Of a stretch of DNA of 64,000 nt, positions 10,333 through 19,630 are shown piece after piece (positions within the stretch are counted from its first letter, which is position 1; each line of letters begins with the position of its first letter). The stretch is from Burkholderia sp. BCC0322 (lineage in GTDB: Bacteria; Pseudomonadota; Gammaproteobacteria; Burkholderiales; Burkholderiaceae), in NCBI RefSeq assembly GCF_902833045.1, contig NZ_CADFDU010000001.1, forward strand, positions 947,927 to 1,011,926, given 5' to 3'. Both the position numbers and the translations under genes were made by a program. Under the pieces are notes generated by a model. It was not told where the DNA came from. It ran no database searches and saw only the letters and a program-made list of their open reading frames with translations.

Positions 10333-10366
10333 GCCGCAACGACCTTCGTCAACCGGTCGTTGCGGC
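10333..10366 (+). promoter_or_regulatory. Perfect 12-bp hairpin between leader ORF and pump gene (candidate attenuator)
   Basis: GCCGCAACGACC at 10333-10344 pairs without mismatch with 10355-10366, with a 10-base loop. No T-run follows, so it is not a usual intrinsic terminator. It starts on the base after the leader stop, so a ribosome stalled late in the leader would melt its left arm. It lies 70 bases before the pump start, so any masking of the pump ribosome-binding site would need an alternative pairing that I have not resolved. Confidence 0.55.
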
Positions 10367-10436
10367 GATCTCCCGTTGTCTCTCGCTGACCAGGCAGATC
10401 GCCGCCAGATTCCCTTTTCTGAGCGGATGCCTTGTC

Positions 10437-11669
10437 ATGCCTGAACAATCCACGCCCGTCTGGGCCTATTCGTTGCCGTCGGCGCTGCTGCTGATGGCGC
10501 CTTTCGATCTCCTCGCTTCGCTGGCGATGGACGCGTACCTGCCGGTGATCCCCGAGATGCCGTCCGCGCTGGGCACGTCGCCGGCCGTCGTCCAGTTGAC
10601 GCTGAGCGTCTACATGGTCGTCCTCGGGCTGGGCCAGATGATCTTCGGTCCGTTGTCGGACCGCGTCGGCAGACGGCCGGTGGTGCTGGGCGGCGCGCTG
10701 TGTTTCGCGGCGGCTTCCCTGGCGCTTGCGATCGCCACCGGCGGCGGCCTGTTCGTCGCGCTACGGGTGCTGCAGGCGCTGGGCGCGTCGGCCGCCCTCG
10801 TCGCCACGTTCGCGACCGTTCGCGATGTCTACGCCGATCGCCCCGAAGGCCGCCTCATCTACAGCCGGTTCGGCGCGATGCTGGCGTGCGTGCCCGCGCT
10901 GGGGCCGCTGCTGGGCGCGGCCATCGCGACAGCCTGCGGATGGCGCGCGATCTTCGCGACGCTCGGCCTGCTGGGTCTGCTCGCGTGCGGTCGCGCGTGG
11001 CCACGCTGGCACGAAACGCGGCCACGGACGGCGAACCGGCAGGGGCCGTCCGTCGCATCGATTCTCGGCAGCCGGCCGTTTCGGGTTCATACGCTCGCGT
11101 TTGCCGCCGCGATGGCGGCGTTCTTCGTGTTCTTCTCCACCGCGCCGCGCGTGCTGGTCGGCGGTGCTGGCTATTCCCGCGAGGCGTTCAGCGTGGCCTT
11201 CGCGACCGTCGCGATCGTGATGGTCGTCGTGTCGCGCTTCGCGGGGACGTTCGTGTCGCGGTGGGGCGAGGCAGGCTGCGTTGCGCGAGGGGCGCTCACG
11301 ATGATGACGGGTGCGATCGTGCTGGCCGTCGGTACGGTCCTGGCGAAGCCGTCGTTCGTGACGTTCGTGATGCCGATGTGGCTGGTTGCGGTCGGTATCG
11401 TGCTGATGTCGTCGGTGTCCGCGAACGGGGCGCTGCGCGATTTCGGCGATGCTGCAGGCAAGGCGGTTGCGCTCTACTACGCGGTGCAGGGCGTGATCGT
11501 CACCGGCGTGGGCACGCTCGCGACACTGGTCTTCGACGGGGCTACCCCGTGGCCGTTGGTGGCCTGCTGCTTCGGCATGGGCGTCGCGAGCTTCGTCGCG
11601 ATCAGGGGGCTGGCGCGGGCGACTGGTCGCATGGGCGACAGGCGCGACAGCAGTGTTTCGTTCGACTGA
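10437..11669 (+). CDS. cmlA: CmlA/FloR-like (Bcr/CflA-type) MFS drug efflux transporter
   Basis: A 410-residue, 12-helix major facilitator. The N-terminal part closely follows CmlA/FloR chloramphenicol and florfenicol exporters as I remember them: PFDLLASLAMDAYLPVIPEM, then QLTLSVYMVVLGLGQ and the MFS motif A region FGPLSDRVGRRPVVLGG. The middle has TFATVRDVYADR and VPALGPLLGA, also family-typical. The length agrees (CmlA about 419). I chose the ATG at 10437 because the homology starts there; longer upstream starts would add an unrelated Arg/Pro-rich tail. The role inferred is proton-driven efflux of phenicols. The leader ORF and hairpin upstream suggest inducible expression. Confidence 0.85.
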   Translation: MPEQSTPVWAYSLPSALLLMAPFDLLASLAMDAYLPVIPEMPSALGTSPAVVQLTLSVYMVVLGLGQMIFGPLSDRVGRRPVVLGGALCFAAASLALAIATGGGLFVALRVLQALGASAALVATFATVRDVYADRPEGRLIYSRFGAMLACVPALGPLLGAAIATACGWRAIFATLGLLGLLACGRAWPRWHETRPRTANRQGPSVASILGSRPFRVHTLAFAAAMAAFFVFFSTAPRVLVGGAGYSREAFSVAFATVAIVMVVVSRFAGTFVSRWGEAGCVARGALTMMTGAIVLAVGTVLAKPSFVTFVMPMWLVAVGIVLMSSVSANGALRDFGDAAGKAVALYYAVQGVIVTGVGTLATLVFDGATPWPLVACCFGMGVASFVAIRGLARATGRMGDRRDSSVSFD

Positions 11670-11747
11670 GCACGCGTGCGGCGACGCGTGGCGGTTGCGG
11701 GCCGGGCGGCGCGCCGGTGAAGTCGCGGTTGCGTGCGGCCGGCGTCG

Positions 11748-12245
11748 TCAACCGGCCACCGCGCGCTCGTAGAGCGAAGCGATGTAACCGCTGGGCAGCG
11801 GGCGAAGCCCGACACGTTCAAAGCCGAATGCCTCGTAATACGCACACAGCTTTGCGTTGCGCGGATCGCAATCGAGCCGCAGAAACGTGCGCTGCTGCGC
11901 GCGTACCTGATCCGCGCACCAGTCGATCACGTGGCGGCCGAGCCCGCGGCCGTGGAAGCCGTCACGTACCGAGAGTCGGTGCAGATAACCGGCGACGGGC
12001 GCCTGCGGCCCCCAGTACGCCTCGTCTTCCCACCTCAGCACGAACGTCGCGGCCGCGATGCCGTCCTGCTCGACGATGTGAAGGCTGCCGGCGTCGAGCA
12101 TCGGCCGAACGTCCCGTTCGGTTCGCGCGCGGTGTCCCCATGCCGGGTCGTCGTGCGCGGTCTTGAACGCAACGGCATCGGTCAGGATGCGTGCGGCAAT
12201 CGCCGCATCATCGATCGTAGCCGGCCGTACCGTGGTGACGCTCAT
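11748..12245 (-). CDS. GNAT-family N-acetyltransferase
   Basis: A 165-residue GNAT-fold protein. The acetyl-CoA pyrophosphate loop is in HRLSVRDGFHGRGLGR (pattern R/Q-x-x-G-x-G/A near residue 105), followed by a C-terminal segment LDCDPRNAKLCAYYEAFGF typical of motif B in small-molecule acetyltransferases. The start ATG at 12245 gives MSVTTVRPAT, a normal GNAT beginning. The acceptor is not predictable. It is oriented toward the efflux gene and separated by about 80 bases. Confidence 0.85.
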   Translation of the reverse strand: MSVTTVRPATIDDAAIAARILTDAVAFKTAHDDPAWGHRARTERDVRPMLDAGSLHIVEQDGIAAATFVLRWEDEAYWGPQAPVAGYLHRLSVRDGFHGRGLGRHVIDWCADQVRAQQRTFLRLDCDPRNAKLCAYYEAFGFERVGLRPLPSGYIASLYERAVAG

Positions 12246-12339
12246 CGTTCGTCTGTCGCACCGTTCTGAAGGGAGCGCGCATTGTGCGCCGGAACCGGCG
12301 AAACGTCGATGCGGGAACGCTAACGCTAACGCAGACGAG

Positions 12340-12364
12340 GGCGGGGCAGCCGGCCCCGCCTTTT
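12340..12364. terminator. GC-rich hairpin with T4 tail after the ICMT-like gene
   Basis: GGCGGGGC (12340-12347) pairs with GCCCCGCC (12353-12360) across a five-base loop, and TTTT follows on the plus strand. It lies ten bases past the stop of the minus-strand gene that ends at 12374, so it may serve that gene. The T-run, however, is on the plus-strand side. Confidence 0.5.
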
Positions 12365-12373
12365 GCCGCCGCG

Positions 12374-13657
12374 TCAGGCCGGCGCGCGCTGCCCGAACGC
12401 CTGCCTGATCCGCGCGAACAGCCCGTGTTGCGCGATCCATTCGGCATACGCGCGATAGTCGGGATCGCGCATCAGGTGGCGCTCTTCCGTCTTCGCCCGG
12501 GTGTAGTAGATCAGGTTGACCGCGACGAGCCCCGCGCAATGCATGAGCCCGACCTGCCAGCCGAGCGGCTCGACGAACGGCACGGACACCATCCAGTACG
12601 ACAGGTTCTTCGTGATGTACGCCGGATGCTTCGTGAAGCGGTAAGGGCCCGACGTGATGATCCCGCGGTTGGTGAGGTTCGAGAAACGCAGCCCGAACGA
12701 GATCGTGCACAGCGCGTAGGTCAGCAGCAGCAGGATGATCACGGTGCCCCAGATCACGCGCAGCGTCGGAGCCGACATCAGCCAGTTGTCCCAGAACATC
12801 GAGCCTTCGTAGCGGATGTAGTTGTTCGAGAACAGCGACCAGAACGGCTGGTAGCACATCAGCGCGGCCACCCAGCCGAGTGTCGTCGGCTCGACGGTGC
12901 GCACGTGGCTGTCGAGGATGCGGAACGTGCACAGGTAGCCGACGGTGCCGAACATCAGGTCCATCGTGAACGACAGGTCATACATGAACACGAAGGCCGC
13001 GATCGTCATCGGCGCGTGCATCGCGTTCGTGAGGGACGCGGTCAGGTGATCGGCGTCCTTCGACAGGTAGACGGTCATCAGCGGCAGGAAGAACGCCTTC
13101 ACGCCCCAGCCGGCCAGCATCTCGCGCACCGGCTTCCAGCTCGCGGGCTGCTCGCGGCGGAACAGGAAGCGGCCCCACAGCAGGTAGGCGTCGTTGGTCT
13201 CGCGCTGGTGGCGGTCCATCCACGCGAAGTAGAACGGCGCGGCGACGATCACGTACGGTGCGAGCGAGCGCAGCAGCGACCAGAACGGCAGGTAGAACGC
13301 GCCATGGTATTCGGGCAGCAGCCAGTAGATCGCGCCGATGCCCGCATAGATCGACGTCAGCGCGCCGAGCCGCGTCGCGACGCGCGCGATGCCGAGCGGC
13401 CGGACCGCCTGCCGCGACAGGCCCGCGCTCGGGCGCAGGTAGACGCGCGAGATGAAGATTTCGTGCAGCGCGATCGTGCCGATGATCGCGAGGCTGGCGA
13501 TGACCGCGCGCGTGGCTGCGTCGAGGGTCGGCTGGCCGCGCGTGATCCACAGCGCGAAGAGCCCGGCGGCAATGCCGAGCAGGCCGGCGCGCAGGGGCGT
13601 GGCGGAACGGGGTAGGCGGTCCTGGACCGCGGCGATGCCGTCAAGCGTGGAATTCAT
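12374..13657 (-). CDS. Polytopic membrane protein with ICMT/PEMT-type methyltransferase C-terminus
   Basis: A 427-residue integral membrane protein with about nine hydrophobic segments. The C-terminal third has the signature of isoprenylcysteine carboxyl methyltransferase-like and PEMT enzymes: SGPYRFTKHPAYITKNLSYW (cofactor-binding G-x-Y-x-x-x-R/K-H-P), and about 50 residues on, TEERHLMRDPDYRAYAEW (the E-E...Y pair). The N-terminal half is not recognised and may bind the substrate. The ATG at 13657 is preceded by GAGGA at good spacing. The substrate is unknown; bacterial members methylate lipids or are uncharacterised. Confidence 0.75.
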   Translation of the reverse strand: MNSTLDGIAAVQDRLPRSATPLRAGLLGIAAGLFALWITRGQPTLDAATRAVIASLAIIGTIALHEIFISRVYLRPSAGLSRQAVRPLGIARVATRLGALTSIYAGIGAIYWLLPEYHGAFYLPFWSLLRSLAPYVIVAAPFYFAWMDRHQRETNDAYLLWGRFLFRREQPASWKPVREMLAGWGVKAFFLPLMTVYLSKDADHLTASLTNAMHAPMTIAAFVFMYDLSFTMDLMFGTVGYLCTFRILDSHVRTVEPTTLGWVAALMCYQPFWSLFSNNYIRYEGSMFWDNWLMSAPTLRVIWGTVIILLLLTYALCTISFGLRFSNLTNRGIITSGPYRFTKHPAYITKNLSYWMVSVPFVEPLGWQVGLMHCAGLVAVNLIYYTRAKTEERHLMRDPDYRAYAEWIAQHGLFARIRQAFGQRAPA

Positions 13658-13777
13658 GATCGGGTCCTCGTACGTTTGAGGGCCGGCGCCCCCGCTTGGC
13701 GGGTGACGCCGGCCGTCGGCCGGGCTTGGTAGGGATGCGCGCCCGGCCATTGGCCTGTGGTTCTGATAGGTAAAGCG

Positions 13778-16252
13778 TTACTTCTTGTTGCCGCCGCCCA
13801 GCAGACCGCCGAGGAGGTTCGTCACCGGCGAGAGCAGGTTGCCGGCGCCGCCCGCGGCACCGCCGTTCGAGCTACCGGTCAGGCCACCCACCACGGTGCC
13901 GCCGCCAGCCGGCGTCGTGACCGAGCCGGCCGCACCGCCGGGGCTGGCCGTGCCGGTGGCGCCCGCGGCGCCGGCCGGCGTCGTCAGCGCACCCGTCACC
14001 GTGCCGACCGGGCCGCTCGACAGCAGGCCGCCGAGCGTGCCCGTCACGTTGCCGCCGGGCGTCGTGACCGTGCCGGTGAGGCTGGCGCCAAGCGGTGTCA
14101 GCGCGTTGACGAGGTTGGTGACCGGCGCCAGCAGGCCGCCGATACCCGCGCCACCGGTGCCGCTGGTGCCGCCGGTGCCACTCGTTCCGCCGGTACCGCT
14201 CGTGCCGCTCGAACCGAGGCCGCCGAGCGCACCGGTCAGCGAGCCGAGCAGGCCCGTGACCGGTCCGAGCGGGCCGCCGCTGCTGGTGCCGCTGGTGCCG
14301 CTGGTTCCGCCCGAACCGCTCGAGCTGCCGCCGCCCAGGCCGCCCGTCAGCGAGCCGAGCAGGCCCGTGATCGGGGCGAGCGGGTTGCCGCCGCCCGTGC
14401 CGCTGCTGGAACTGCCCGCGTTGTTGTCGTGGACGAGACCGCCGGTGGACGTCACGGTGTTGCCGAGCTGCGCCACGACGCCGCCGAGACCGGCGCCGAC
14501 CGGGTTGTCGGTTGCGCCGCCGACCTTCGTGCCGGCGCTTGCGAGGCCGTTGCCGAGCGCGCTCAGCAGGCCGTTGAGCGGTGTGCCGAGCAGCGTCACG
14601 CCGCCGAGCGTCTGCGTGGCGCCCGGCGTCGAGACACCGCCGGTCAGCGTGTTCGTGATCGGGTTGATCACCTTGCCGACCTGCGTCTCGAGCTGCTGGA
14701 CCGGCGAGCTGTTCAGCGCCGTGTTGAGGCCCGACGCGGTCGAATTGACGGCGCCGCCGACGGTGTTCACGAGATCGCCGACGAGCGTCGTGACCGGCGA
14801 CAGCGGCGACAGCGGGCCGGAGCCGAGGCTCTTCACCGCGTTGCCGAGGTTGTTGACCGCGCCGCCGGCGCCGGTCAGCAGGCCGGTGGTCGACGTCAGC
14901 GTCGGTCCGAGCGGGTTGGCCGACACGCCGATCGAGCCGAGGCCGGCCGCGACGCCATTGCCGAGCGCCTGCACGCCGTTGCCGAGGCTGGTGACCGCGT
15001 TGCCGACGCTGGTGGCCGTCGTCGGGTTCGTGCCGGGGATCTGCACGCCGCCGATCTGGCCGCCGCCGTTCGCGACCGTCGTGCCGACTGCCGTCACGAG
15101 GTTGCCGGATTTCTGGAGGACATTGCCGAGGGGGGTGACGCCGGTGCCCGACGTACCGGAAGTGCCTGAAGTGCCCGAAGTGCCCGAAGTGCCCGAAGTG
15201 CCCGAAGTGCCCGAAGTGCCGGAGGTGCCCGACGTACCCGACGTACCGGAGGTGCCCGACGTACCCGACGTACCGGAAGTACCCGACGTACCGGAAGTAC
15301 CCGAGGTACCGGAAGTGCCCGAGGTACCGGAAGTGCCCGAGGTACCGGAAGTGCCCGACGTACCGGAAGTGCCCGAGGTACCGGAGGTGCCCGAGGTACC
15401 GGAGGTGCCCGAGGTACCGGAGGTGCCTGAGGTACCGGAAGTACCCGACGTACCGGAGGTGCCCGAGGTACCGGAAGTGCCCGAGGTACCGGAAGTGCCC
15501 GACGTACCGGAAGTGCCCGAGGTACCGGAGGTGCCCGAGGTACCGGAAGTGCCCGACGTACCGGAAGTGCCCGAGGTACCGGAGGTGCCCGACGTACCGG
15601 AAGTACCCGACGTACCGGAGGTGCCCGAGGTACCGGAAGTACCCGACGTACCGGAAGTACCCGACGTACCGGAAGTACCCGACGTACCGGAAGTACCCGA
15701 CGTACCGGAAGTGCCCGAGGTACCGGAAGTACCCGAGGTACCGGAAGTGCCCGAGGTACCGGAGGTGCCCGAGGTACCGGAAGTGCCCGAGGTACCGGAG
15801 GTGCCCGAGGTACCGGAAGTACCCGAGGTACCGGAAGTGCCCGAGGTACCGGAAGTGCCCGAGGTACCGGAAGTGCCCGAGGTACCGGAAGTGCCCGAGG
15901 TACCAGAAGTACCCGACGTACCGGAGGTGCCCGAGGTACCGGAAGTGCCCGAGGTACCGGAAGTGCCCGAGGTACCGGAAGTGCCCGAGGTACCGGAAGT
16001 GCCCGAGGTACCAGAAGTACCCGACGTACCAGAAGTAGTCCCCGACGTACCGGAAGATCCCGAGGTGCCCGAAGAACCGGATGTACCGGAAGAACCCGAC
16101 GTCCCCGAAGTCCCCGAGCTGCCGCCCGTCCCTGACGTGCTCGGCTTGATCGTCGGCGGCGTCGTCGGTCCATCGACCGAGCCGCAACCATAGAGTGCGA
16201 GCAGCGACGAGACGGCCATCGTTACCGTCGTCTTCTTGAAGAGTTTGTGCAT
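13778..16252 (-). CDS. Lipoprotein with about 100 Gly-Thr-Ser triplets (collagen-like repeat) and a Gly/Leu/Val-rich C-terminal domain
   Basis: An 824-residue predicted lipoprotein. The basic start MHKLFKKTT, a hydrophobic stretch and the lipobox LYGC (Cys23) suit lipid anchoring. After a short Pro/Thr segment comes an almost uninterrupted run of T-S-G (phase G-T-S) triplets from about residue 45 to 370, formally a Gly-X-Y pattern. Burkholderia is known to make collagen-like proteins with low-complexity, Thr/Ser/Ala-rich triplets. The C-terminal half is a second repeat type: LGN-x-[LV]-x-x-x-[GA]-type segments and PV-T-x-LLG-x-LTGGLGG units, with further short TSG runs, ending GGGNKK. No enzyme motif is present. 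A surface adhesin or extracellular spacer is the best guess. Start chosen at 16252 because the signal peptide begins there. Confidence 0.8.
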   Translation of the reverse strand: MHKLFKKTTVTMAVSSLLALYGCGSVDGPTTPPTIKPSTSGTGGSSGTSGTSGSSGTSGSSGTSGSSGTSGTTSGTSGTSGTSGTSGTSGTSGTSGTSGTSGTSGTSGTSGTSGTSGTSGTSGTSGTSGTSGTSGTSGTSGTSGTSGTSGTSGTSGTSGTSGTSGTSGTSGTSGTSGTSGTSGTSGTSGTSGTSGTSGTSGTSGTSGTSGTSGTSGTSGTSGTSGTSGTSGTSGTSGTSGTSGTSGTSGTSGTSGTSGTSGTSGTSGTSGTSGTSGTSGTSGTSGTSGTSGTSGTSGTSGTSGTSGTSGTSGTSGTSGTSGTSGTSGTSGTSGTSGTSGTSGTSGTSGTSGTSGTSGTSGTSGTSGTSGTGVTPLGNVLQKSGNLVTAVGTTVANGGGQIGGVQIPGTNPTTATSVGNAVTSLGNGVQALGNGVAAGLGSIGVSANPLGPTLTSTTGLLTGAGGAVNNLGNAVKSLGSGPLSPLSPVTTLVGDLVNTVGGAVNSTASGLNTALNSSPVQQLETQVGKVINPITNTLTGGVSTPGATQTLGGVTLLGTPLNGLLSALGNGLASAGTKVGGATDNPVGAGLGGVVAQLGNTVTSTGGLVHDNNAGSSSSGTGGGNPLAPITGLLGSLTGGLGGGSSSGSGGTSGTSGTSSGGPLGPVTGLLGSLTGALGGLGSSGTSGTGGTSGTGGTSGTGGAGIGGLLAPVTNLVNALTPLGASLTGTVTTPGGNVTGTLGGLLSSGPVGTVTGALTTPAGAAGATGTASPGGAAGSVTTPAGGGTVVGGLTGSSNGGAAGGAGNLLSPVTNLLGGLLGGGNKK
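15144..16118. repeat. Minisatellite of 9/18-bp units encoding Gly-Thr-Ser
   Basis: About 970 bases built from near-identical 18-bp units. Coding-strand unit: GGCACTTCCGGTACCTCG, i.e. two G-T-S triplets written with alternating codons. Units differ only at a few third positions (GGTACC versus GGTACG versus GGCACC). Every unit is a multiple of three, so slippage changes protein length but not frame, and all six frames stay open, which produces long false reading frames on both strands. Confidence 0.95.
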
Positions 16253-16608
16253 GTTGGCCTCGACATTGGAAGTGTGTCCAAGCCTCCTCTGCAAATTCCG
16301 CGCCACGACATCTTTCCCGAAACGGCGTCGCGCTTTATTGCAGAAATCGGGAATAACGGTGCGATTTAAACGGAGTTGCGGCAGTTTCGCGCGACGGGCA
16401 CGCAGGGTGCGCCGGTGCGGCGGTTGCGATGTTCCCGCAAGCCGCCGTAACGCGCGGCGCGATGTTACGTAGCGTTCGATATCGCGCGACGCGGCGGCCG
16501 CGAACTGAGGGCCGCATCTTTGACGAAACGCGCCGGCCCGATGAACATGACGCGACTCCCCGGCTGCCGACGCCGCCGCAGCCGCCACGACCCACAGAGG
16601 ACACGGAC
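16253..16608. other. Divergent intergenic region between the repeat lipoprotein and the CMD-family gene
   Basis: About 355 bases with no convincing gene. It must hold the lipoprotein promoter on the minus strand and the CMD promoter on the plus strand. An AT-richer stretch at 16330-16375 is the likeliest place for the minus-strand promoter. I see no clear operator or riboswitch. Confidence 0.5.
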
Positions 16609-17007
16609 ATGAGCGAACAGGACAGGGAATACGGCAAGGCGCGACGCATCGACGTGATGGGCGAGGCGTTCGTCGAGCGCGCGATGCGCGACCTCGACGG
16701 TTTTTCGCGCCCGCTGCAGGACTGGCTGAACGAGCACGCATGGGGCAGCACGTGGCAGCGGGGCGGGATCGACCTGAAGACGCGCAGCCTGTGCACGTGC
16801 GCGATGCTGGCGGCGCTTGGCCGCAGCACGGAACTGAAGGGTCACATTCGCGGCGCGCTCAACAACGGCGCGAGCCTCGTCGAAATCCGCGAGGTGTTGC
16901 TGCACAGCGCGCTGTACGCGGGCGCACCGGCTGCGGTCGAGGCGTTCCGCAGCGCACGGGAAGTGATATCGGATCTCGGGCTGCGGGTGCCCGACGACGA
17001 AGCCTGA
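16609..17007 (+). CDS. Carboxymuconolactone decarboxylase (CMD) family protein
   Basis: A 132-residue AhpD-fold protein resembling PcaC, gamma-carboxymuconolactone decarboxylase. Visible family features are the N-terminal helix region WLNEHAWGSTWQRGGIDLKTRSL, CTCAMLAALGRSTELKGHI (the helix with conserved ELK-H) and ALNNGASLVEIREVLLHSALYAGAPAAVEAFR. The Cys pair here is C-T-C rather than the CxxC of peroxidatic AhpD, so a decarboxylase or uncharacterised role is likelier than a redox role. AGAGGA precedes the ATG. It lies outside the protocatechuate operon, so the physiological substrate is uncertain. Confidence 0.85.
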   Translation: MSEQDREYGKARRIDVMGEAFVERAMRDLDGFSRPLQDWLNEHAWGSTWQRGGIDLKTRSLCTCAMLAALGRSTELKGHIRGALNNGASLVEIREVLLHSALYAGAPAAVEAFRSAREVISDLGLRVPDDEA

Positions 17008-17041
17008 ATCCGCGCCGGCGCCGGCGGCACGGCGCGGATTC
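17006..17041. terminator. Perfect 12-bp hairpin shared by two convergent genes
   Basis: GAATCCGCGCCG at 17006-17017 pairs exactly with 17030-17041. It begins inside the CMD stop codon and ends 24 bases before the end of the minus-strand hydrolase gene. There is no T-run, so its terminator role is inferred from position between convergent genes. Confidence 0.55.
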
Positions 17042-17064
17042 AGGCCTGGTGACGCGGTCGCGGC

Positions 17065-18048
17065 TTATGCGATGCGTGCCGCCGGCGCGGCACCCTCGGC
17101 CGGCGGGGCGGCGACTTCGAGCAGCCAGTCGGCCGTTGCTTCCGGCATCGTGACCGGCAGCATGTGCCCGCCCTCGACGACCTTCAGCCGCACCCGCGCC
17201 GATTTTTTCGCGAGCGCTTCGCCGTGCTCGCGCCAGTTCAGGATCGGATCGGCACGGCCGTACAGCACGTCGACCGGCAGCGCGAGGTCCGGGTAGCGGC
17301 GCTCCATCGCGGGCAGGTCGAGCGGGGCCGACAGCAGGTCGGTCGCGGTCGCGTAGAACACGTGCGGGCGCATCCCGAGCAGTCCACCGCCCTTGACCGG
17401 AAAGTCGCGCGGCACGTCTTCCGGCGCGAACACCTGGCGCACCGCCTTGCGGCCGGTCAGGATCGTCAGCGGAATCGCGAAGGTCCACGACACGAAGCGG
17501 CGCAGCAGCGGCGAGGGCAGCATCAGCGGCTTGAACGGCGCCGGCGGCTCGCTTTGCTCGTGCGACAGCGGCGCGATCAGCGCGAGCCGGCTCACGCGGT
17601 CCGCATGATTGAGGCCGACCGCAAGCGCGATCGCGCCGCCGAGCGAATGGCCGACGAGCACCGGCTTGTCGAGCTGCAACGCATCGATGAACGCGGCGAC
17701 CGTGCGGGCCTGCGCGAACACGTTCGCCTGCGAGCCCGCGCCGCGGAGCGAGCGGCCGGCGCCAGGCCGGTCGATGAGGATCACGCGATGGTGCTGCGCG
17801 AGCCGCGCGAGCGGCAGGTACGCGAAATTGCGCAGCTGCCCCGCGAGCCCGTGGACGAACACGAGCGGCGGGCCGTTGCCGTATTCGACGTAGTGGATGC
17901 GGTCGCCGCCGATATCGACGAAGCGGCCTTCGGGCGGAAACGCGCGCGTCACGCGGCGGCCCACGTAACCGGTAAACAGCGCGAGCGCGGCGAGCACCGC
18001 GACGACGCCGAGCAGCACGTTCTGGATCAGATGGAGCGTAGGGGTCAT
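17065..18048 (-). CDS. Membrane-anchored alpha/beta hydrolase
   Basis: A 327-residue alpha/beta-hydrolase-fold protein with an N-terminal hydrophobic helix (about residues 8-27) that should anchor it in the membrane. Motifs seen: VFVHGLAG (oxyanion region), the nucleophile elbow GHSLGG (Ser135), the acid in LYGRADPIL and the histidine in VEGGHMLP. It is the last gene of a three-gene unit, seven bases after the monooxygenase stop. Together with an SDR and a Baeyer-Villiger-type oxygenase it suggests oxidation of a ketone to an ester followed by hydrolysis. The substrate is unknown. Confidence 0.87.
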   Translation of the reverse strand: MTPTLHLIQNVLLGVVAVLAALALFTGYVGRRVTRAFPPEGRFVDIGGDRIHYVEYGNGPPLVFVHGLAGQLRNFAYLPLARLAQHHRVILIDRPGAGRSLRGAGSQANVFAQARTVAAFIDALQLDKPVLVGHSLGGAIALAVGLNHADRVSRLALIAPLSHEQSEPPAPFKPLMLPSPLLRRFVSWTFAIPLTILTGRKAVRQVFAPEDVPRDFPVKGGGLLGMRPHVFYATATDLLSAPLDLPAMERRYPDLALPVDVLYGRADPILNWREHGEALAKKSARVRLKVVEGGHMLPVTMPEATADWLLEVAAPPAEGAAPAARIA

Positions 18049-18055
18049 GTCGGCC

Positions 18056-19630
18056 TCAACGGGTTTCGAGTGCGGGTTCGGCAACCGGCGTCGTGGCGGC
18101 CGGGCCGGCTTTCGCGCGGCGTTCGAACTGCATCGCCGAATCGGCGAGTCCGCTGAACTTCAGCGATGCGAGATCGAGCACGTAGTTCTGGTGGAACTTC
18201 CAGGGCTTGCCGTGCCCCTGCTTCGGCAGGATGCCGGCCGCGCGCTGGATGTAGCCCGAGCTCAGGTTGACGGCCGGCACGTTGCCGAGATCGCCGGGGC
18301 CGAGCCGCGGCACGCATGTGTCGTAACCGTTCGCGCGCATGTGGTTGAGCAGCCGGCACACGTAGCGCGCGATCAGCTCGGCCTTCAGCGTCCACGACGC
18401 ATTCGTGTAGCCGAACGATGACGCAAGGTTCGGCACGTCGCTGTACATCATCCCCTTGTACGACACGGTATCCGGCAGGTTGACCGCGCGACCGTCGACG
18501 GTGACGCGCGCGCCGCCGAGCATCTTCACCTTCAGCCCGGTCGCGGTGACGATCACATCCGCGTCGAGCTGCTGGCCGCTTTTCAGCTTGAGGCCGGTCG
18601 GCGTGAAGCGCTCGATCTCGTCGGTGACGATCGATGCGCGGCCCGCGCGGATCGACTTGAACAGGTCGCCGTTCGGCACGAGGCACACGCGCTGGTCCCA
18701 CGGCATGTAGCGCGGCGTCAGGTGCTTCGCGACGTCGAAGCCGGGCCCGACCTGCTTGCTGGCCGCGCGGATGATGAACTGCTTCGTCCGGTCGGGTTTG
18801 CGGCGCGACACGTTGTACAGGTACATCGTCAGCAGCACGTTCTTCACGCGCACGAGCCGGTGGGCGAGCCGCGACGGCAGTACGCGGCGCAGCGCGTTCG
18901 CGATCTTGTCGCGGGCGGGCAGCGACAAGATGTAGGTCGGCGAGCGCTGCAGCATCGTCACGTGCTGCGCATCGGCCGCCATCGACGGCACGAGCGTGAC
19001 GGCCGTCGCGCCGCTGCCGATCACCACCACGCGCCGGTTCGCGTACGACAGGTCCTTCGGCCAGTGTTGCGGATGCACGAGCGTGCCCTCGAACGTGTCC
19101 ATGCCGGCCCAGTCGGGCAGGTAGCCGGCGTCGTAGTCGTAGTACCCGCTGCACATGAACAGGAAGCGGCAGGTGTACACGAGCGTGTCGGTCGCGCCGT
19201 TCCGCGTGCGCTCGATGCGTACCGTCCAGCGCGCGCGGTTCGAGTCCCAGTCGGCCGCGACCACTTTCTGGCCGTAGCGGATCGTCTTGTCGATGCCGTA
19301 CGCGCGTGCGGTGTCGCGGATGTAGTCGAGGATCGTCTGGCCGTCCGAGATCGCCTTGTCGCTGTGCCACGGGCGGAAGCTGTAGCCGAGCGTGAACATG
19401 TCGGAATCCGAACGGACGCCCGGATAGCGGAACAGGTCCCAGGTGCCGCCGATCGCGTCGCGCGCCTCGACGATGGCCACGCTGGCATACGGGCAGCGCT
19501 GCTTCAGGTGATAGGCCGCGCCGATGCCGGACAGGCCGGCGCCGACGATCAGCACGTCGAGGTCGTTACTGTCGCCGCGGGCATCGGGGGCGGGCGGCGC
19601 GTCGCGCCGGTCGGTCGTCGTCGAGGTCAT
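18056..19630 (-). CDS. Flavin-containing Baeyer-Villiger-type monooxygenase
   Basis: A 524-residue class B flavoprotein monooxygenase. It has an N-terminal FAD Rossmann motif (VLIVGAGLSGIG, about 26-37), ATGG-like GGTWDLFRYPGVRSD, the Baeyer-Villiger fingerprint F-x-G-x-x-x-H-x-x-x-W-P (Phe180 to Pro191) and the NADPH Rossmann motif VVVIGSGATA (about 202-211). It resembles the EthA/MymA group. Its ATG overlaps the stop of the upstream SDR gene by four bases, so the two are translationally coupled. Probable reaction: NADPH- and O2-dependent oxidation of a ketone to an ester. Confidence 0.9.
   Translation of the reverse strand: MTSTTTDRRDAPPAPDARGDSNDLDVLIVGAGLSGIGAAYHLKQRCPYASVAIVEARDAIGGTWDLFRYPGVRSDSDMFTLGYSFRPWHSDKAISDGQTILDYIRDTARAYGIDKTIRYGQKVVAADWDSNRARWTVRIERTRNGATDTLVYTCRFLFMCSGYYDYDAGYLPDWAGMDTFEGTLVHPQHWPKDLSYANRRVVVIGSGATAVTLVPSMAADAQHVTMLQRSPTYILSLPARDKIANALRRVLPSRLAHRLVRVKNVLLTMYLYNVSRRKPDRTKQFIIRAASKQVGPGFDVAKHLTPRYMPWDQRVCLVPNGDLFKSIRAGRASIVTDEIERFTPTGLKLKSGQQLDADVIVTATGLKVKMLGGARVTVDGRAVNLPDTVSYKGMMYSDVPNLASSFGYTNASWTLKAELIARYVCRLLNHMRANGYDTCVPRLGPGDLGNVPAVNLSSGYIQRAAGILPKQGHGKPWKFHQNYVLDLASLKFSGLADSAMQFERRAKAGPAATTPVAEPALETR

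Noticed and set aside
15144-16118. CRISPR-like regular repeat array
   Set aside because: Units are contiguous without unique spacers and encode G-T-S triplets in a real gene.
13785-16193. Long open frame on the plus strand rich in P-E-V / P-D-V repeats, and other long open frames over the same minisatellite
   Set aside because: They are shadows of the 18-bp repeat, which has no stop in any frame. Only the minus-strand G-T-S frame has a signal peptide, lipobox and non-repetitive domains.
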